A stretch of 64,000 nt of DNA from Acerihabitans sp015654925 (GCF_047324175.1 NZ_CP178732.1:3286001-3350000); one strand, 5' to 3'. Positions 1 through 8,781 are shown, numbered from the stretch's first letter. A program made the numbers and translations. Notes: generated from the letters alone by a model not told the origin.

Positions 1-2
1 AA

Positions 3-938
3 CTGATTGGCAAGCGAATATTGCTGGCGATACCCACCCTGTTCCTGGTCAGCATTATGGTCTTTTCCCTGCAAAAACTGCTGCCGGGCGACCCGGTGGT
101 GGCCATGGCCGGCGAAGAGCGCGACCCGGCGGTGATCGCCATGCTGCGCGATAAATACCGCCTGGACGACCCCATACCGGCGCAGTATTTTTACTGGCTG
201 CGCGATGCGCTGCACGGCAATCTGGGCATCTCGCTGCGTACCCAGGAGCCGGTCACCACGCTTATCGCCAGCAAGCTGCCGGTAACCATCGAGCTGACGC
301 TGCTGTCGATGATCATCGCCATGGCGCTCGGCATCACCACCGGCATTATCGCGGCGGTGCGCCGGGGAACCTGGGTGGATTACAGCGCCAACTTTGTCGC
401 CCTCTCGGGTATCTCCATCCCCAACTTCTGGCTGGGGGTGCTGTTGATCCTGCTGTTTTCAGTCAAGCTGCAATGGCTGCCGGCCTCGGGTTTTGTGCCG
501 CTGACCGAGGACGTATCGCAAAACCTGCGCACCCTGCTGCTGCCGGCGCTGGTATTGGGCACCGGGCTGGCGGCGACGCTGATGCGCCATACCCGGGCGG
601 CGATGATTGCGGTGCTGAAGGCGGATTATATCCGCACCGCCAAGGCCAAGGGCCTGTTGCCCAGGCGGGTGATCCTCAAACACGCGCTGCGCAATGCGCT
701 GGTGCCCATTGTCACCCTCACTACGCTGCTGTTCGGCGAACTGCTCGGCGGCGCGGTGCTTACCGAGCAGGTCTTCACCATCCCGGGTTTCGGCAAGATG
801 ATCGTCGATTCGGTGTTCAACCGCGATTACGCGGTGGTGCAGGGAGTGGTGCTGGTGGTGGCGATGGGTTTTCTGCTGCTTAATCTGCTGGCCGACGTGC
901 TGTATGTGCTGATCAATCCGCGCATGGGGGGAGAATAA
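3..938 (+). CDS. Dipeptide/glutathione-type ABC transporter permease (DppB/GsiC family), 5' end off the window
   Basis: Inner-membrane subunit of a peptide/nickel-family ABC importer. The reading frame is already open at base 3 (residues LIGKRILLAIPTLFLV), so the real start lies before the window; the TTG at 21 is only an internal codon. The family pattern is present: an N-terminal TM helix, a periplasmic segment with PGDP and LDDPIPAQY, then the permease core with the EAA-type loop (ADYIRTAKAKGL, HALRNALVPI) and the family C-terminus ending NPRM. The partner permease starts 2 bases after the stop, so the two are co-transcribed. The ATPases and binding protein are probably upstream of the window. 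The substrate cannot be read from the sequence; the downstream gamma-glutamyltransferase hints at peptides or gamma-glutamyl compounds. Confidence 0.9.
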   Translation: MIGKRILLAIPTLFLVSIMVFSLQKLLPGDPVVAMAGEERDPAVIAMLRDKYRLDDPIPAQYFYWLRDALHGNLGISLRTQEPVTTLIASKLPVTIELTLLSMIIAMALGITTGIIAAVRRGTWVDYSANFVALSGISIPNFWLGVLLILLFSVKLQWLPASGFVPLTEDVSQNLRTLLLPALVLGTGLAATLMRHTRAAMIAVLKADYIRTAKAKGLLPRRVILKHALRNALVPIVTLTTLLFGELLGGAVLTEQVFTIPGFGKMIVDSVFNRDYAVVQGVVLVVAMGFLLLNLLADVLYVLINPRMGGE

Positions 939-939
939 C

Positions 940-1815
940 ATGTCACAGGTGCTCACCGGCGCGGCCGCGCAGGCCCTGCCCGGGACGGGCGGCCGGGCGA
1001 TAAAAAAATTCATGGCCAATAAAAGCGCCGTGATTGGAGCGGTGATCGTACTGATCTTTGTGGCGATCGCCCTGCTGGCGCCCTGGCTGGCGCCCTTCGA
1101 CCCGATCAAAGCCAATTTCCTGGCGGTACGCAAACCGCCGTCGGGACTCTATTGGCTCGGCACCGACGAACTGGGCCGCGATATCCTCTCCCGGCTTATT
1201 TGGGGCGCGCGCACTTCGCTGATGGCCGGCTGTATTTCGGTCATTATCGCCATTTTTATCGGCGTGCCGCTGGGCCTGGTCGCCGGCTATTGGCAGGGGG
1301 TATGGGATGGGATTATCTCACGCGTTATCGAGGCGTTGCTGTCGTGTCCATTTTTGATCCTGGCCATCGCGCTGGGGGCGTTTCTCGGCCCGAGCCTGGG
1401 TAATGCGATGATCGCCATCGGCTTATCGGTAATGCCGATTTTCGCCCGCCTGACGCGCGGACAGGTGATGAGTATCCGCAACGAGGAGTATATCGAGGGC
1501 GCCCGGGCCATCGGCCTGCCCGACCGCTGGATCGTGCTACGTTATGTGCTGCCCAATGTGCTGTCGCCCATTCTGGTGCAGGCGACGCTGGCCATCGCCT
1601 CGGCCATTATTACCGAAGCCAGCCTGTCATTCCTGGGACTGGGGCAGCAGCCGCCCTCGCCGTCCTGGGGCGCCATGCTCAATACCGCGAAAAATTACCT
1701 TGAGCAGGCACCCTGGATGTCGATTTTTCCCGGACTGGCGATCTTTTTTACCGTCCAGGGTTTTAACCTGCTGGGCGACGGGCTGCGCGATGCGCTGGAT
1801 CCGCGCGACAATTGA
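940..1815 (+). CDS. Dipeptide/glutathione-type ABC transporter permease (DppC/GsiD family)
   Basis: Second inner-membrane subunit pairing with the DppB-like protein. It is 291 aa, the normal length. An N-terminal TM helix (about residues 28-52) is followed by the family signature GTDELGRDILSRL near residue 68, the EAA loop (EEYIEGARAIGL, RYVLPNVLSPI) and SLSFLGLGQQPPSPSWG near the C-terminus. The ATG is 2 bases after the upstream stop, which indicates translational coupling. The next gene, a gamma-glutamyltransferase, starts 18 bases downstream on the same strand and is probably in the same operon. Confidence 0.92.
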   Translation: MSQVLTGAAAQALPGTGGRAIKKFMANKSAVIGAVIVLIFVAIALLAPWLAPFDPIKANFLAVRKPPSGLYWLGTDELGRDILSRLIWGARTSLMAGCISVIIAIFIGVPLGLVAGYWQGVWDGIISRVIEALLSCPFLILAIALGAFLGPSLGNAMIAIGLSVMPIFARLTRGQVMSIRNEEYIEGARAIGLPDRWIVLRYVLPNVLSPILVQATLAIASAIITEASLSFLGLGQQPPSPSWGAMLNTAKNYLEQAPWMSIFPGLAIFFTVQGFNLLGDGLRDALDPRDN

Positions 1816-1833
1816 TCAACATAGGACAACAAG

Positions 1834-3435
1834 ATGACATCACCACTGGATTTCCAGGTAGCCTACCCTTCCCTGCGCCCGCCGATGATGGGCCGCAACG
1901 CGGTCTGCGCCTCCCAGCCGCTGGCGGCCCAGGCGGGGTTGCGCATGCTGCTGCTGGGCGGCAACGCCGTGGACGCCGCCGTCGCCACCGCCATGGCCCT
2001 GACGGTGGTGGAACCCACCGGCTGCGGCATCGGCAGCGATGCATTCGCCATCGTCTGGGACGGCAAGCAACTGCATGGCTTAAATGCCTCCGGCCGTTCT
2101 CCCGCCGCCTGGAAATATGAGGATTACGCTCATTTACCGGCCATGCCGGAACTGGGCTGGAAGGCGGTAACCACACCCGGCGCGGTGTCCGGCTGGGTGG
2201 AGTTGGCCCGGCGCTTCGGCTCGCTGCCGCTGACGACGCTGGCGCAGCCGGCCATCGAATATGCCCGCGACGGTTTTCCGGTATCGCCCCTGATTGGCGC
2301 GTTATGGCGGCGCGGCGTCGAGCGTCTTGGCGCCCAGCCGGGATTTATGGCGTGTTTTGCGCCCGGCGGACGCGCGCCGGCCATCGGCGAGCTGTTCCGT
2401 AATCCGGCCCAGGCCAGGACATTGGAACTGATCGCGCAAACCGATGGCGAGGCGTTTTATCGCGGCGAATTGGCGGCGAAAATGGCCGCTTTCGCCCGGC
2501 AGCATAACGCCGGCCTGACGCTTGAGGACCTAAACAACCACCGGCCCGAATGGGTCGAGCTGCTATCCCGCCCCTTTGCCGGCGGTTCGGTGCATGAATT
2601 GCCGCCAAACGGCCAGGGGATCGCCACTCTGATGGCCTTGGGCATTCTGGAGCATTGCGATATCGGGCGTTATCATCCCGACTCGGCGGAGGCGCTGCAT
2701 CTGTCCATCGAAGCGATGAAACTGGCGCTGGCCGACCTGGAACGCTATGTGGCCGATACCGATCATATGGAGTTCGAGGCGAAGCATTTACTGGGGGATG
2801 ATTATCTCAAACAGCGGGCCGCGCTAATCAATCCCGCCAGGGCGGGCGATTTTGTCTTTGGGGCGCCACGGCAAAGCGGCACGGTCTATCTGTCCACCGC
2901 CGATGCCGGCGGCATGATGGTGTCGTTTATCCAGTCCAATTATATGGGTTTCGGGTCCGGCGTCGTGGTGCCGGACACCGGCATCAGCCTGCAAAACCGC
3001 GGCGCCAGTTTTGTGCTGGAGCCGGGACATCCCAACTGCCTCGCCGGCAACAAGCGCACCTTGCATACTATTATCCCGGCCTTTGCCCTGGACGGCAACG
3101 GGCAGCCGTTAATGACGTTTGGCGTCATGGGCGGAACCATGCAGGCGCAGGGCCATGTCCAGATGGCCCTGCGCATCATGCAGCACCGGCAAAACCCGCA
3201 GGCGGCCATTGACGCGCCGCGCTGGCGGGTGGTGAAAGGACGCGAGGTGATGGTGGAGCCGTCGCTGAACCGCAATACCCTGGCGGCCCTGCGCGCCATG
3301 GGACATCAGCTTATCGTGGAAGATCCCATGCAGATCCACAACTTCGGCGGCGCCCAGGCCATTGTGCGCGATGCGCAGGGCGTCTACATCGCCGCGACCG
3401 AAACCCGCAAGGACGGGCAGGCGCTGGTGTATTGA
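1834..3435 (+). CDS. Gamma-glutamyltransferase family protein, no signal peptide
   Basis: Ntn-hydrolase of the Ggt family, which cleaves gamma-glutamyl bonds of glutathione and related compounds after autoprocessing into two chains. It is 533 aa. The N-terminal half carries GGNAVDAAVATAMALTVVEP, typical of the family. The predicted nucleophile is Thr350 at the start of the small subunit (GT followed by VYLSTAD), and downstream residues match the glycine-rich GFGSGVVVPDTG loop. Unlike E. coli Ggt there is no signal peptide, so it should act in the cytoplasm on material imported by the two upstream permeases; YwrD-type cytoplasmic homologues are the closest analogy. An acylase activity (cephalosporin acylase-like) is an alternative that sequence alone does not exclude. 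Confidence 0.88.
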   Translation: MTSPLDFQVAYPSLRPPMMGRNAVCASQPLAAQAGLRMLLLGGNAVDAAVATAMALTVVEPTGCGIGSDAFAIVWDGKQLHGLNASGRSPAAWKYEDYAHLPAMPELGWKAVTTPGAVSGWVELARRFGSLPLTTLAQPAIEYARDGFPVSPLIGALWRRGVERLGAQPGFMACFAPGGRAPAIGELFRNPAQARTLELIAQTDGEAFYRGELAAKMAAFARQHNAGLTLEDLNNHRPEWVELLSRPFAGGSVHELPPNGQGIATLMALGILEHCDIGRYHPDSAEALHLSIEAMKLALADLERYVADTDHMEFEAKHLLGDDYLKQRAALINPARAGDFVFGAPRQSGTVYLSTADAGGMMVSFIQSNYMGFGSGVVVPDTGISLQNRGASFVLEPGHPNCLAGNKRTLHTIIPAFALDGNGQPLMTFGVMGGTMQAQGHVQMALRIMQHRQNPQAAIDAPRWRVVKGREVMVEPSLNRNTLAALRAMGHQLIVEDPMQIHNFGGAQAIVRDAQGVYIAATETRKDGQALVY

Positions 3436-3602
3436 CCGGCGGCATCCTCGATGGGCGCCTCGGGGTCGACGCGATGTTGGTACAGCCAGTCGACAACGTC
3501 GGTCCTGAGGCGTTTAAGCGATGCGCCGACCGCCTGCCTGATATGCTCCGGCCGGCTGTTGAGGTGTCGCTTCCCGTCCGGGCGCGGTTTGCTAATAAAG
3601 CG
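3436..3602 (-). pseudogene. Aldo/keto reductase remnant
   Basis: A minus-strand frame of about 55 residues contains NSRPEHIRQAVGASLKRLR followed by TDVVDWLYQHRVDPEAPIED, a clear match to the middle of YghZ/tas-type aldo/keto reductases (typically RPEHI, SLKRLxTD, YQHRVDP, PIED). The catalytic N-terminal part and the C-terminal half are missing. It sits tail-to-tail against the gamma-glutamyltransferase gene and its flanks show no related sequence. This is a leftover of a deleted gene. Confidence 0.75.
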
Positions 3603-3715
3603 CATTTTCCGTTTACAGAACTTTAACGTATTTGACACGACTTAAATTGCTTTTTTATTTCAATCTGTTTTATTTGTTGACCAATGGTAACGAAAACCCA
3701 CGAGGACGACGCCTT

Positions 3716-4312
3716 ATGCGCTGGCGCAACTCAGCCGACAGTTTCGGCCATATCAGCATTGCTATCCACTGGCTGGTGGCGTTCACCGTGTACGGCATGT
3801 TTGCGCTTGGGCTGTGGATGGTGACGCTTGGCTATTATGCGACCTGGTATCATCGCGCGCCCGAACTGCACAAAAGCATCGGCTGTCTGCTTTTCGCCAT
3901 GATGATCATACGCCTGATCTGGCGTTTTATTTCCCCGCCGCCCACCCCCCTCAGCCATTACTCGCCGCTGACCCGCGCCGGCGCGATGCTGGCGCATTGG
4001 ACTTTATATATCCTGCTGTTCGCCCTGCTTACCAGCGGGTATTTGATTTCCACCGCGGACGGGCAGCCGATAAATGTATTCGGCTGGTTTTCCGTTCCGG
4101 CTACCCTGAGCGGCCTGGCGGGGCAGGCCGATTTAGCGGGCGACATCCATTTGTACCTGGCGTGGTGCGTGGTAATCCTGTCGGTATTGCACGGCCTGGC
4201 CGCGTTAAAACATCATTTTATCGATGGCGACATCACCCTCAGGCGGATGCTTGGGTATCGCCTTCATCAACCTGCGCAATATAAGGAAAGACACCATGCT
4301 GAAAAAGACTAG
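3716..4312 (+). CDS. yceJ: Cytochrome b561 family protein
   Basis: Di-haem b-type membrane cytochrome that passes electrons across the inner membrane, probably with the periplasmic lipocalin-like YceI encoded next. The ATG at 3716 is preferred over earlier in-frame starts because GAGGA lies about 9 bases upstream and the protein then begins MRWRNS, giving 198 aa, a normal length. Four TM helices are visible. Candidate haem ligands are the histidines in FGHISIAIHW, ELHKSIG, and the late IHLYLAW and LHGLAALKHH segments. The family ending DGDITLRRML is present. The gene overlaps yceI by 17 bases, as expected for an operon, and the order matches E. coli yceJ-yceI. Confidence 0.93.
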   Translation: MRWRNSADSFGHISIAIHWLVAFTVYGMFALGLWMVTLGYYATWYHRAPELHKSIGCLLFAMMIIRLIWRFISPPPTPLSHYSPLTRAGAMLAHWTLYILLFALLTSGYLISTADGQPINVFGWFSVPATLSGLAGQADLAGDIHLYLAWCVVILSVLHGLAALKHHFIDGDITLRRMLGYRLHQPAQYKERHHAEKD

Positions 4313-4871
4313 CCTGGGCCTGGCGACGGTCGCGTTATTATTCGCCTCGGGCATAGCCGGTGCGGCGGAGTATAAAATTGATAAGCAGGGCCAGCATGCT
4401 TTTATTCAATTCAAGATCAAACATCTTGGCTACAGCTGGCTCTACGGCGGTTTTAGGGATTTTGACGGCGGCTTCACCTTCGACGCCGATAATCCCGCCG
4501 CCAGCAAGGTGAACGTGGTGATTAACACCGCAAGCGTCGATACCAATCATGCCGAACGCGATAAACATCTCAGGAGCGCGGAGTTCCTCAACGTAGCACA
4601 ATATCCCCAGGCCACCTTCTCCTCCACGCAGGTGAAAAAAGACGGCGATGAATGGGATATCACCGGCAACCTGACGTTAAACGGCGTGACCAAACCCATT
4701 ACCCTGGAAGCCAAATTGGTCGGCCAGGGCAACGATCCCTGGGGCGGCTATCGCGCGGGTTTCGAAGCTGAAGGAACCCTGGCGCTAAAAGATTTTAATA
4801 TCACCACGGATTTGGGGCCGGCCTCGCAACAGGTGGACGTGATCATTTCGGTTGAAGGGGTCAGGCAGTGA
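4296..4871 (+). CDS. yceI: YceI family periplasmic lipid-binding protein
   Basis: Small periplasmic beta-barrel protein; family members bind polyisoprenoid chains such as ubiquinone precursors. It is 191 aa, the same length as E. coli YceI. The start at 4296 is set by AAGGAAAG about 8 bases upstream and yields a signal peptide (MLKKTSLGLATVALLFASG, cleavage near AGA/AEYK, residue 23). The mature part begins EYKIDKQGQHAFIQFKIKHLG and carries the conserved WDITGNLTLNGVTKP segment. It overlaps the cytochrome b561 gene, suggesting a shared electron-transfer role. Confidence 0.95.
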   Translation: MLKKTSLGLATVALLFASGIAGAAEYKIDKQGQHAFIQFKIKHLGYSWLYGGFRDFDGGFTFDADNPAASKVNVVINTASVDTNHAERDKHLRSAEFLNVAQYPQATFSSTQVKKDGDEWDITGNLTLNGVTKPITLEAKLVGQGNDPWGGYRAGFEAEGTLALKDFNITTDLGPASQQVDVIISVEGVRQ

Positions 4872-4987
4872 CCTGCCGGCCATCACCCCTGCGTTGAGCC
4901 GGTGAAACCCAAGATGCGGCGATGCCGCCGTTGTTTGCTGAACGCCCAGCGGTAGCGCTTGCCGCTGGAGGATGAATACCGCTTTCC

Positions 4988-5018
4988 CGCCGCCAGGGTT
5001 CTCTGCCCCCTGGCGGCG
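4988..5018. terminator. Hairpin between yceI and iroN ends
   Basis: A perfect 11-bp stem (CGCCGCCAGGG / CCCTGGCGGCG) with a 9-base loop lies just beyond the iroN stop, in the convergent yceI-iroN interval. There is no clear U-run on either side, so it may be a weak or bidirectional terminator or an mRNA 3'-end stabiliser. Confidence 0.5.
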
Positions 5019-5027
5019 CAATATCAA

Positions 5028-7211
5028 TCAGAACGAGGTGGTCAAGCCGGCATAATAGGCCCGTCCCGGTTCGTTATAGGTCAATGCCCCTTCGTTTTCG
5101 CGATAAACGCGTTTATCCAGCAGATTGCTGATGCCCACATTGACCCGGACATTTTTTGTCACGTCGTAATTCAGGCCGACGCCCAGCACGGAATAGGCGC
5201 CCAGTTCTTTGCTGGACAGCGAGCCGACTTCGTTGCGTATGTCCGCGTATTCACGCGGTTTCTGCCGGCCGTACATTGTCCAGGCCGCATTGGCGGACAA
5301 TTTATCGTTAACCTGCCAGTCCAGCATGGTATTGATGGTGTATTTGGGAATCACCGACAGTGGATTGCCGGTTTCCTTATTCTCGGAGGTGATCATATAG
5401 GTGGCATTGGTACGCCAGTTCAGCGTATCGGGCAGCACCGGTACCACCAGATTAGCCTCCAGCCCTTCCACCAGCGCCTTGCCGCCATTTTCCCAGCGCA
5501 GGATATTGCCGCCGTCTGACGCGGCGCCGATAACATCGGTGCCGGCCACGATTTTGTTACGGTAATCGTTACGGAAATAAGTGATGCCGGCGTCATAGCC
5601 GTTGGCGGTAAATTCCAGGCCGATCTCTTTGTTGATACTGATTTCCGGGTCCAAATCATCGTTGCCGAGCAGGTAGCAGGCGCCGGTGGCGACCCCCGCC
5701 GGGCAGCCGTTGCCGTTGGTGCGCAATAAATACCCTTCGCTTGATTGGTACAGATTAGGCGCCTTGAATACCCGGGCGATGCCCGCCTTGAGCTTGAAAA
5801 ATTCGCCGAGCTCCTGGGACATATTCAGGCTGGGGCTCCAGTTGGCGCCGAATTTGCTGTGATAATCGAAACGCAGGCCGGGAATCAGGTCGGTGCCTGG
5901 CAGGGCTTCGATATTATCTTCAAAATAGAGCGCGCTTAATTCCGCGCTGTTTTTACTGCTGCGCAGCGCGGGATTGCCCGACACGCCGCCGATGTTCGCA
6001 TTGGCCTGGCTGGTGGCGCGCATCGATGCCGGGTCGTTCAGCTCTTCGCGGTTCCATTCGGCGCCCAAGGTGGCGGTTTGATCCACCAGCAGCTTAAGCG
6101 GGATATTCAGCTCCGTATTGGCTTTGTAGTTCTCCAGCCGGCTGGTGGAGAAGGTGTCGCTATTGATCATGCCCTCGACGCGTCCCGTCGATCCCTCCAT
6201 CAGGCGCGTATTATTGGTTTTTTCATAATAGAGGCCGGTGCGGGACTGGCCCCAGTCCCAGACGCCGTTATGGGTCACGCCATAATTCTGGCGGTACATG
6301 CGGTTGGTTTCCTGGCCGTACAGGGTCGGCACCAGGGTGCTGATATTGCCGTTGCTGTACTGGGTGTCGCCGGTGTAGATATTGCCCTGGCGGCTGTAGC
6401 CGTATTCGAAGTCCATGCTTTGCCGGGGATCGATTTTCCATGACAGCAGCGTGTTGATGTCCTTGTTGCGCACCCCTTCGCGGCCGGCGGCATAGGAGCC
6501 GTTCTGCTGGGTATTGATATCGGGGCTATCGGCGTCGGTTTTATTGATATTGCCGTACAATCGCATGGTCAGCACATCGTCGATCAGCGGACCGCTCAGG
6601 CTGAAGTTGGCCCGTTTGGTGGCGCCCTCTTTATCATCCTCCGGCTGGTTGGTATACAGGGATAACGACCCGTGCCAATCGTTGGTCGGCCGCTTGGTAA
6701 TAATATTCACCACGCCGCCCGCGGCGCCGGAACCGTAGCGCGCGGCCGCCGGCCCTCTCAGCACTTCGATACGCTCGACCATCTCCACCGGCACCCAGTT
6801 GCTGTCGCCGCGGGTATCGCGCTCCCCGCGCCAGCTATAGCGTACCGCATTGCGCGAGGTGACCGGCTTGCCGTCTATCAGGATCAGCGTATTTTCCGGC
6901 CCCATGCCGCGGATATCGATTTGGCGGTTGTTGCCGCGGCTGCCCGAGGCGCTGTTGCCGGTCAAGTTGACGCCCGGCATTTTGCGGATGATATCCGACA
7001 GGTCATTTACCGGCGGCGCTTTTTTGATATCGTCCGCGGTAATAATGGATACGCCGGGCTGTTGTTTCAGTTCCTCTTCGGCGGTGGCCTTGACGACCAT
7101 CACGTCCTCGCCGTCGGTTTCCCCCGTCGTTTCGGCGCCGGCGCCGCTGCTGAAAATGGCGGTTAATAAAAAGGCGATCGGTCCCATAGTGAAATTTTTA
7201 GTTACACACAT
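5028..7211 (-). CDS. iroN: TonB-dependent catecholate siderophore receptor, IroN type
   Basis: Outer-membrane receptor for catecholate siderophores (salmochelin/enterobactin class), energised by TonB. It is 727 aa. The signal peptide ends near residue 26 (SSGAGA/ETTG). A TonB-box-like DVMVVKA follows, then the plug domain (PGVSIITADDIKK, IRKMPGVNLTGNSASGSRG, IDIRGMGPENTLILIDGKPV) and a 22-strand barrel ending in YYAGLTTSF with terminal Phe. By memory comparison it matches IroN better than FepA: LKQQPGVS, PPVNDLSDIIRKMPG, NIITKRPTNDWHGSLSLYTN and YNEPGRAYYAG are IroN-like. A Fur-box-like site is about 50 bases upstream. No iroBCDE or fep genes are in the window, so it may use siderophores made elsewhere. 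Substrate range is inferred. Confidence 0.9.
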   Translation of the reverse strand: MCVTKNFTMGPIAFLLTAIFSSGAGAETTGETDGEDVMVVKATAEEELKQQPGVSIITADDIKKAPPVNDLSDIIRKMPGVNLTGNSASGSRGNNRQIDIRGMGPENTLILIDGKPVTSRNAVRYSWRGERDTRGDSNWVPVEMVERIEVLRGPAAARYGSGAAGGVVNIITKRPTNDWHGSLSLYTNQPEDDKEGATKRANFSLSGPLIDDVLTMRLYGNINKTDADSPDINTQQNGSYAAGREGVRNKDINTLLSWKIDPRQSMDFEYGYSRQGNIYTGDTQYSNGNISTLVPTLYGQETNRMYRQNYGVTHNGVWDWGQSRTGLYYEKTNNTRLMEGSTGRVEGMINSDTFSTSRLENYKANTELNIPLKLLVDQTATLGAEWNREELNDPASMRATSQANANIGGVSGNPALRSSKNSAELSALYFEDNIEALPGTDLIPGLRFDYHSKFGANWSPSLNMSQELGEFFKLKAGIARVFKAPNLYQSSEGYLLRTNGNGCPAGVATGACYLLGNDDLDPEISINKEIGLEFTANGYDAGITYFRNDYRNKIVAGTDVIGAASDGGNILRWENGGKALVEGLEANLVVPVLPDTLNWRTNATYMITSENKETGNPLSVIPKYTINTMLDWQVNDKLSANAAWTMYGRQKPREYADIRNEVGSLSSKELGAYSVLGVGLNYDVTKNVRVNVGISNLLDKRVYRENEGALTYNEPGRAYYAGLTTSF

Positions 7212-7261
7212 TTATTATAATCCTATTGCAATTTACATTTTCTTTAGAGAATACGAATAGT

Positions 7262-7280
7262 AATAAGAATCGTTATCATT
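7262..7280 (-). promoter_or_regulatory. Fur-box-like site upstream of iroN
   Basis: On the minus strand the sequence AATGATAACGATTCTTATT resembles the Fur consensus GATAATGATAATCATTATC; its core TGATAACGATTCTTA differs from the 7-1-7 model at only a few positions. It lies about 50 bases upstream of the iroN ATG, where iron repression would be expected. Confidence 0.7.
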
Positions 7281-7531
7281 GTATACAAATGCGGGAATTC
7301 TTCACATTTTCTCCTTAATGTGAAGAACGGTGATTTTTTGAGCATACTATTGCGTGAGGCGGGCAGCGCTTTCTTCGACGGCTTGAATGCGGTATCCAAA
7401 GCCGGTTGCCGGACAATATCAGCAGCAATCGGGTAAGTGCCCGCCGCCTGCTACCGCCGCCGCTGGGCAACCAGCAGCGGAAATGCCCCCGGAACGTCCA
7501 GTTCCGGGACGGGCAGAATATCGGGAAGGGT
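7281..7531. other. iroN-yncE intergenic region
   Basis: No gene is supported here. It holds the promoter side of iroN and, at 7488-7508, a perfect 8-bp hairpin (CCCGGAAC / GTTCCGGG, 5-base loop) of unknown role. Open frames crossing this stretch continue antisense into yncE and look like shadows. Confidence 0.5.
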
Positions 7532-7559
7532 CAGGCAGGACGCCGTTGCGCCCTGCCTG
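7532..7559 (-). terminator. Terminator-like hairpin downstream of yncE
   Basis: CAGGCAGG pairs with CCTGCCTG, extended by CGC/GCG after one mismatch, with a 4-base loop. It begins 3 bases after the yncE stop. No U-tract follows on the minus strand, so termination may be inefficient or Rho-assisted. Confidence 0.45.
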
Positions 7560-7562
7560 GGC

Positions 7563-8642
7563 TTACTGCAACGCGATACGCATCACATCATCCGGGCTGG
7601 TGGCTTCCTGCTGGCGGCTGGAGGCCTGCTTTACGCTGACATACAGCGTTTGGCCGTCCGGCGACAGGGCCAGGCTGTTCGGGTGCACCGGGGTAGCGAT
7701 GGTGCGCAGCACCTTATAGGTCTTGGCGTCGATCACGCTCACCTGCCCCGCCTGGCGGTGGGTTACGTACACTTCGCTGCGCGCCGGGTTAAACAGCACC
7801 GCCAGCGATGCCGGCACGTCGATTTTTGCCAGGATATTACCGTTGCGGGTATCCGCCACCAGCACCTGCGGCTGCTTGGAATCGGTGATAAACGCGCGGT
7901 GCGTCGCCGGGTCCAGGCTGAGGTTCAGGAAAAAGTGTTCCGTCGCGGTTTCATCGAGCTTTTTGCGCATCACCACTTTATTGGCGCCGGTGTCGATGGA
8001 CAGCAGCTCGTTGTCGGCATTGGTCACGTACAGGCGTTTCGCCGCCGCGTCCAGCGCCAGCCCGGTGCCCATTTTGCCGATATCGGCCAGGGTGGCGCGC
8101 AGGGTCAGGGTAGCGCCGTCCACCACCCATATCACGCTGGCCTCGCCAAGTCCGGCGATATAAACGGTATTGGTCTCCTGGTCCACCGCCAGCTCACGCG
8201 GCGCCAGCGGTTTGACCGTTTCTGAGCGCTGGCGCCCATCCAGCACCAGCCGGCCTTTTACCGCGCCGGTTTTGGCGTCGATGGCGGTGATGGCGCCGTC
8301 GACGGTGTTGCCGAAGTATAGGGTATCGGTCTTGGTATTGATGGCGGCGCCAAAGGGTTTGATATCGTTGTGGATAATCTGGGTGATATCAAGCGTGGCC
8401 GGGTCGAGGCGATACACCACCCCGCCTTTGTCCAGCTTGCGGCTTTGCGAGGTCGCCAGGTAGAGCGCGTCGCCTTGCGTGCTGTACGCCATCTCGTAAG
8501 CGCCTTTGCCGACGGGTTTGCGCAGCGGCTCCTGTGCCGCCCACGCACCCTGGGCCAGGGTAAACAACAGCGCGCCAGCCAGCAGCAGCGCATGCGCCGC
8601 GCGTGGTCCCGGTCGTCCGCCGGTGGTCGTTATCACGTCCAT
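7563..8642 (-). CDS. yncE: YncE family periplasmic beta-propeller protein
   Basis: Secreted seven-bladed beta-propeller of the YncE/YVTN family; E. coli YncE is Fur-regulated, binds DNA in vitro and has no settled function. It is 359 aa with a signal peptide ending near residue 35 (AQGAWA/AQEPL). Strongly YncE-like stretches include VGKGAYEMAYS, ATSQSRKLDKGGVVYRLDP, VTAIDAKTG-like ITAIDAKTGAVKGRLVLD, LAVLFNPARSEVYVTHRQAG and HPNSLALSPDG. The ATG at 8642 has GGAG 7 bases upstream. A very good Fur-box match lies about 120 bases upstream, and iroN follows on the same strand, so both probably respond to iron. Confidence 0.94.
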   Translation of the reverse strand: MDVITTTGGRPGPRAAHALLLAGALLFTLAQGAWAAQEPLRKPVGKGAYEMAYSTQGDALYLATSQSRKLDKGGVVYRLDPATLDITQIIHNDIKPFGAAINTKTDTLYFGNTVDGAITAIDAKTGAVKGRLVLDGRQRSETVKPLAPRELAVDQETNTVYIAGLGEASVIWVVDGATLTLRATLADIGKMGTGLALDAAAKRLYVTNADNELLSIDTGANKVVMRKKLDETATEHFFLNLSLDPATHRAFITDSKQPQVLVADTRNGNILAKIDVPASLAVLFNPARSEVYVTHRQAGQVSVIDAKTYKVLRTIATPVHPNSLALSPDGQTLYVSVKQASSRQQEATSPDDVMRIALQ

Positions 8643-8762
8643 AATATCTCCATTTCAATGAATTGATGTTGCCGCCGGACCAGCGCCAGGCAGCCAAAGT
8701 GGTTTCACATTGCATCAATAAGCAGCAAGAGCCGGGATGTCATGGCGTCCCGATTTTTATAT

Positions 8763-8781
8763 GAGAATAATAATCATTATT
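8763..8781 (-). promoter_or_regulatory. Fur box upstream of yncE
   Basis: GAGAATAATAATCATTATT matches the 19-base Fur consensus GATAATGATAATCATTATC at 16 positions. It lies about 120 bases before the yncE start, implying a leader of moderate length. Confidence 0.75.

Noticed and set aside
459..1133. A 224-codon minus-strand frame over the two permease genes
   Set aside because: Low-complexity His/Gln/Ala-rich translation, no family match, and fully overlapped by the permeases.
5028..7211. Calling the receptor FepA
   Set aside because: Many segments are closer to IroN than to FepA as I remember both, and the FepA-specific C-terminal extension is absent.
7437..8225. 262-codon plus-strand frame opposite yncE
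   Set aside because: Antisense shadow of yncE, whose signal peptide, propeller repeats and family motifs are clear.
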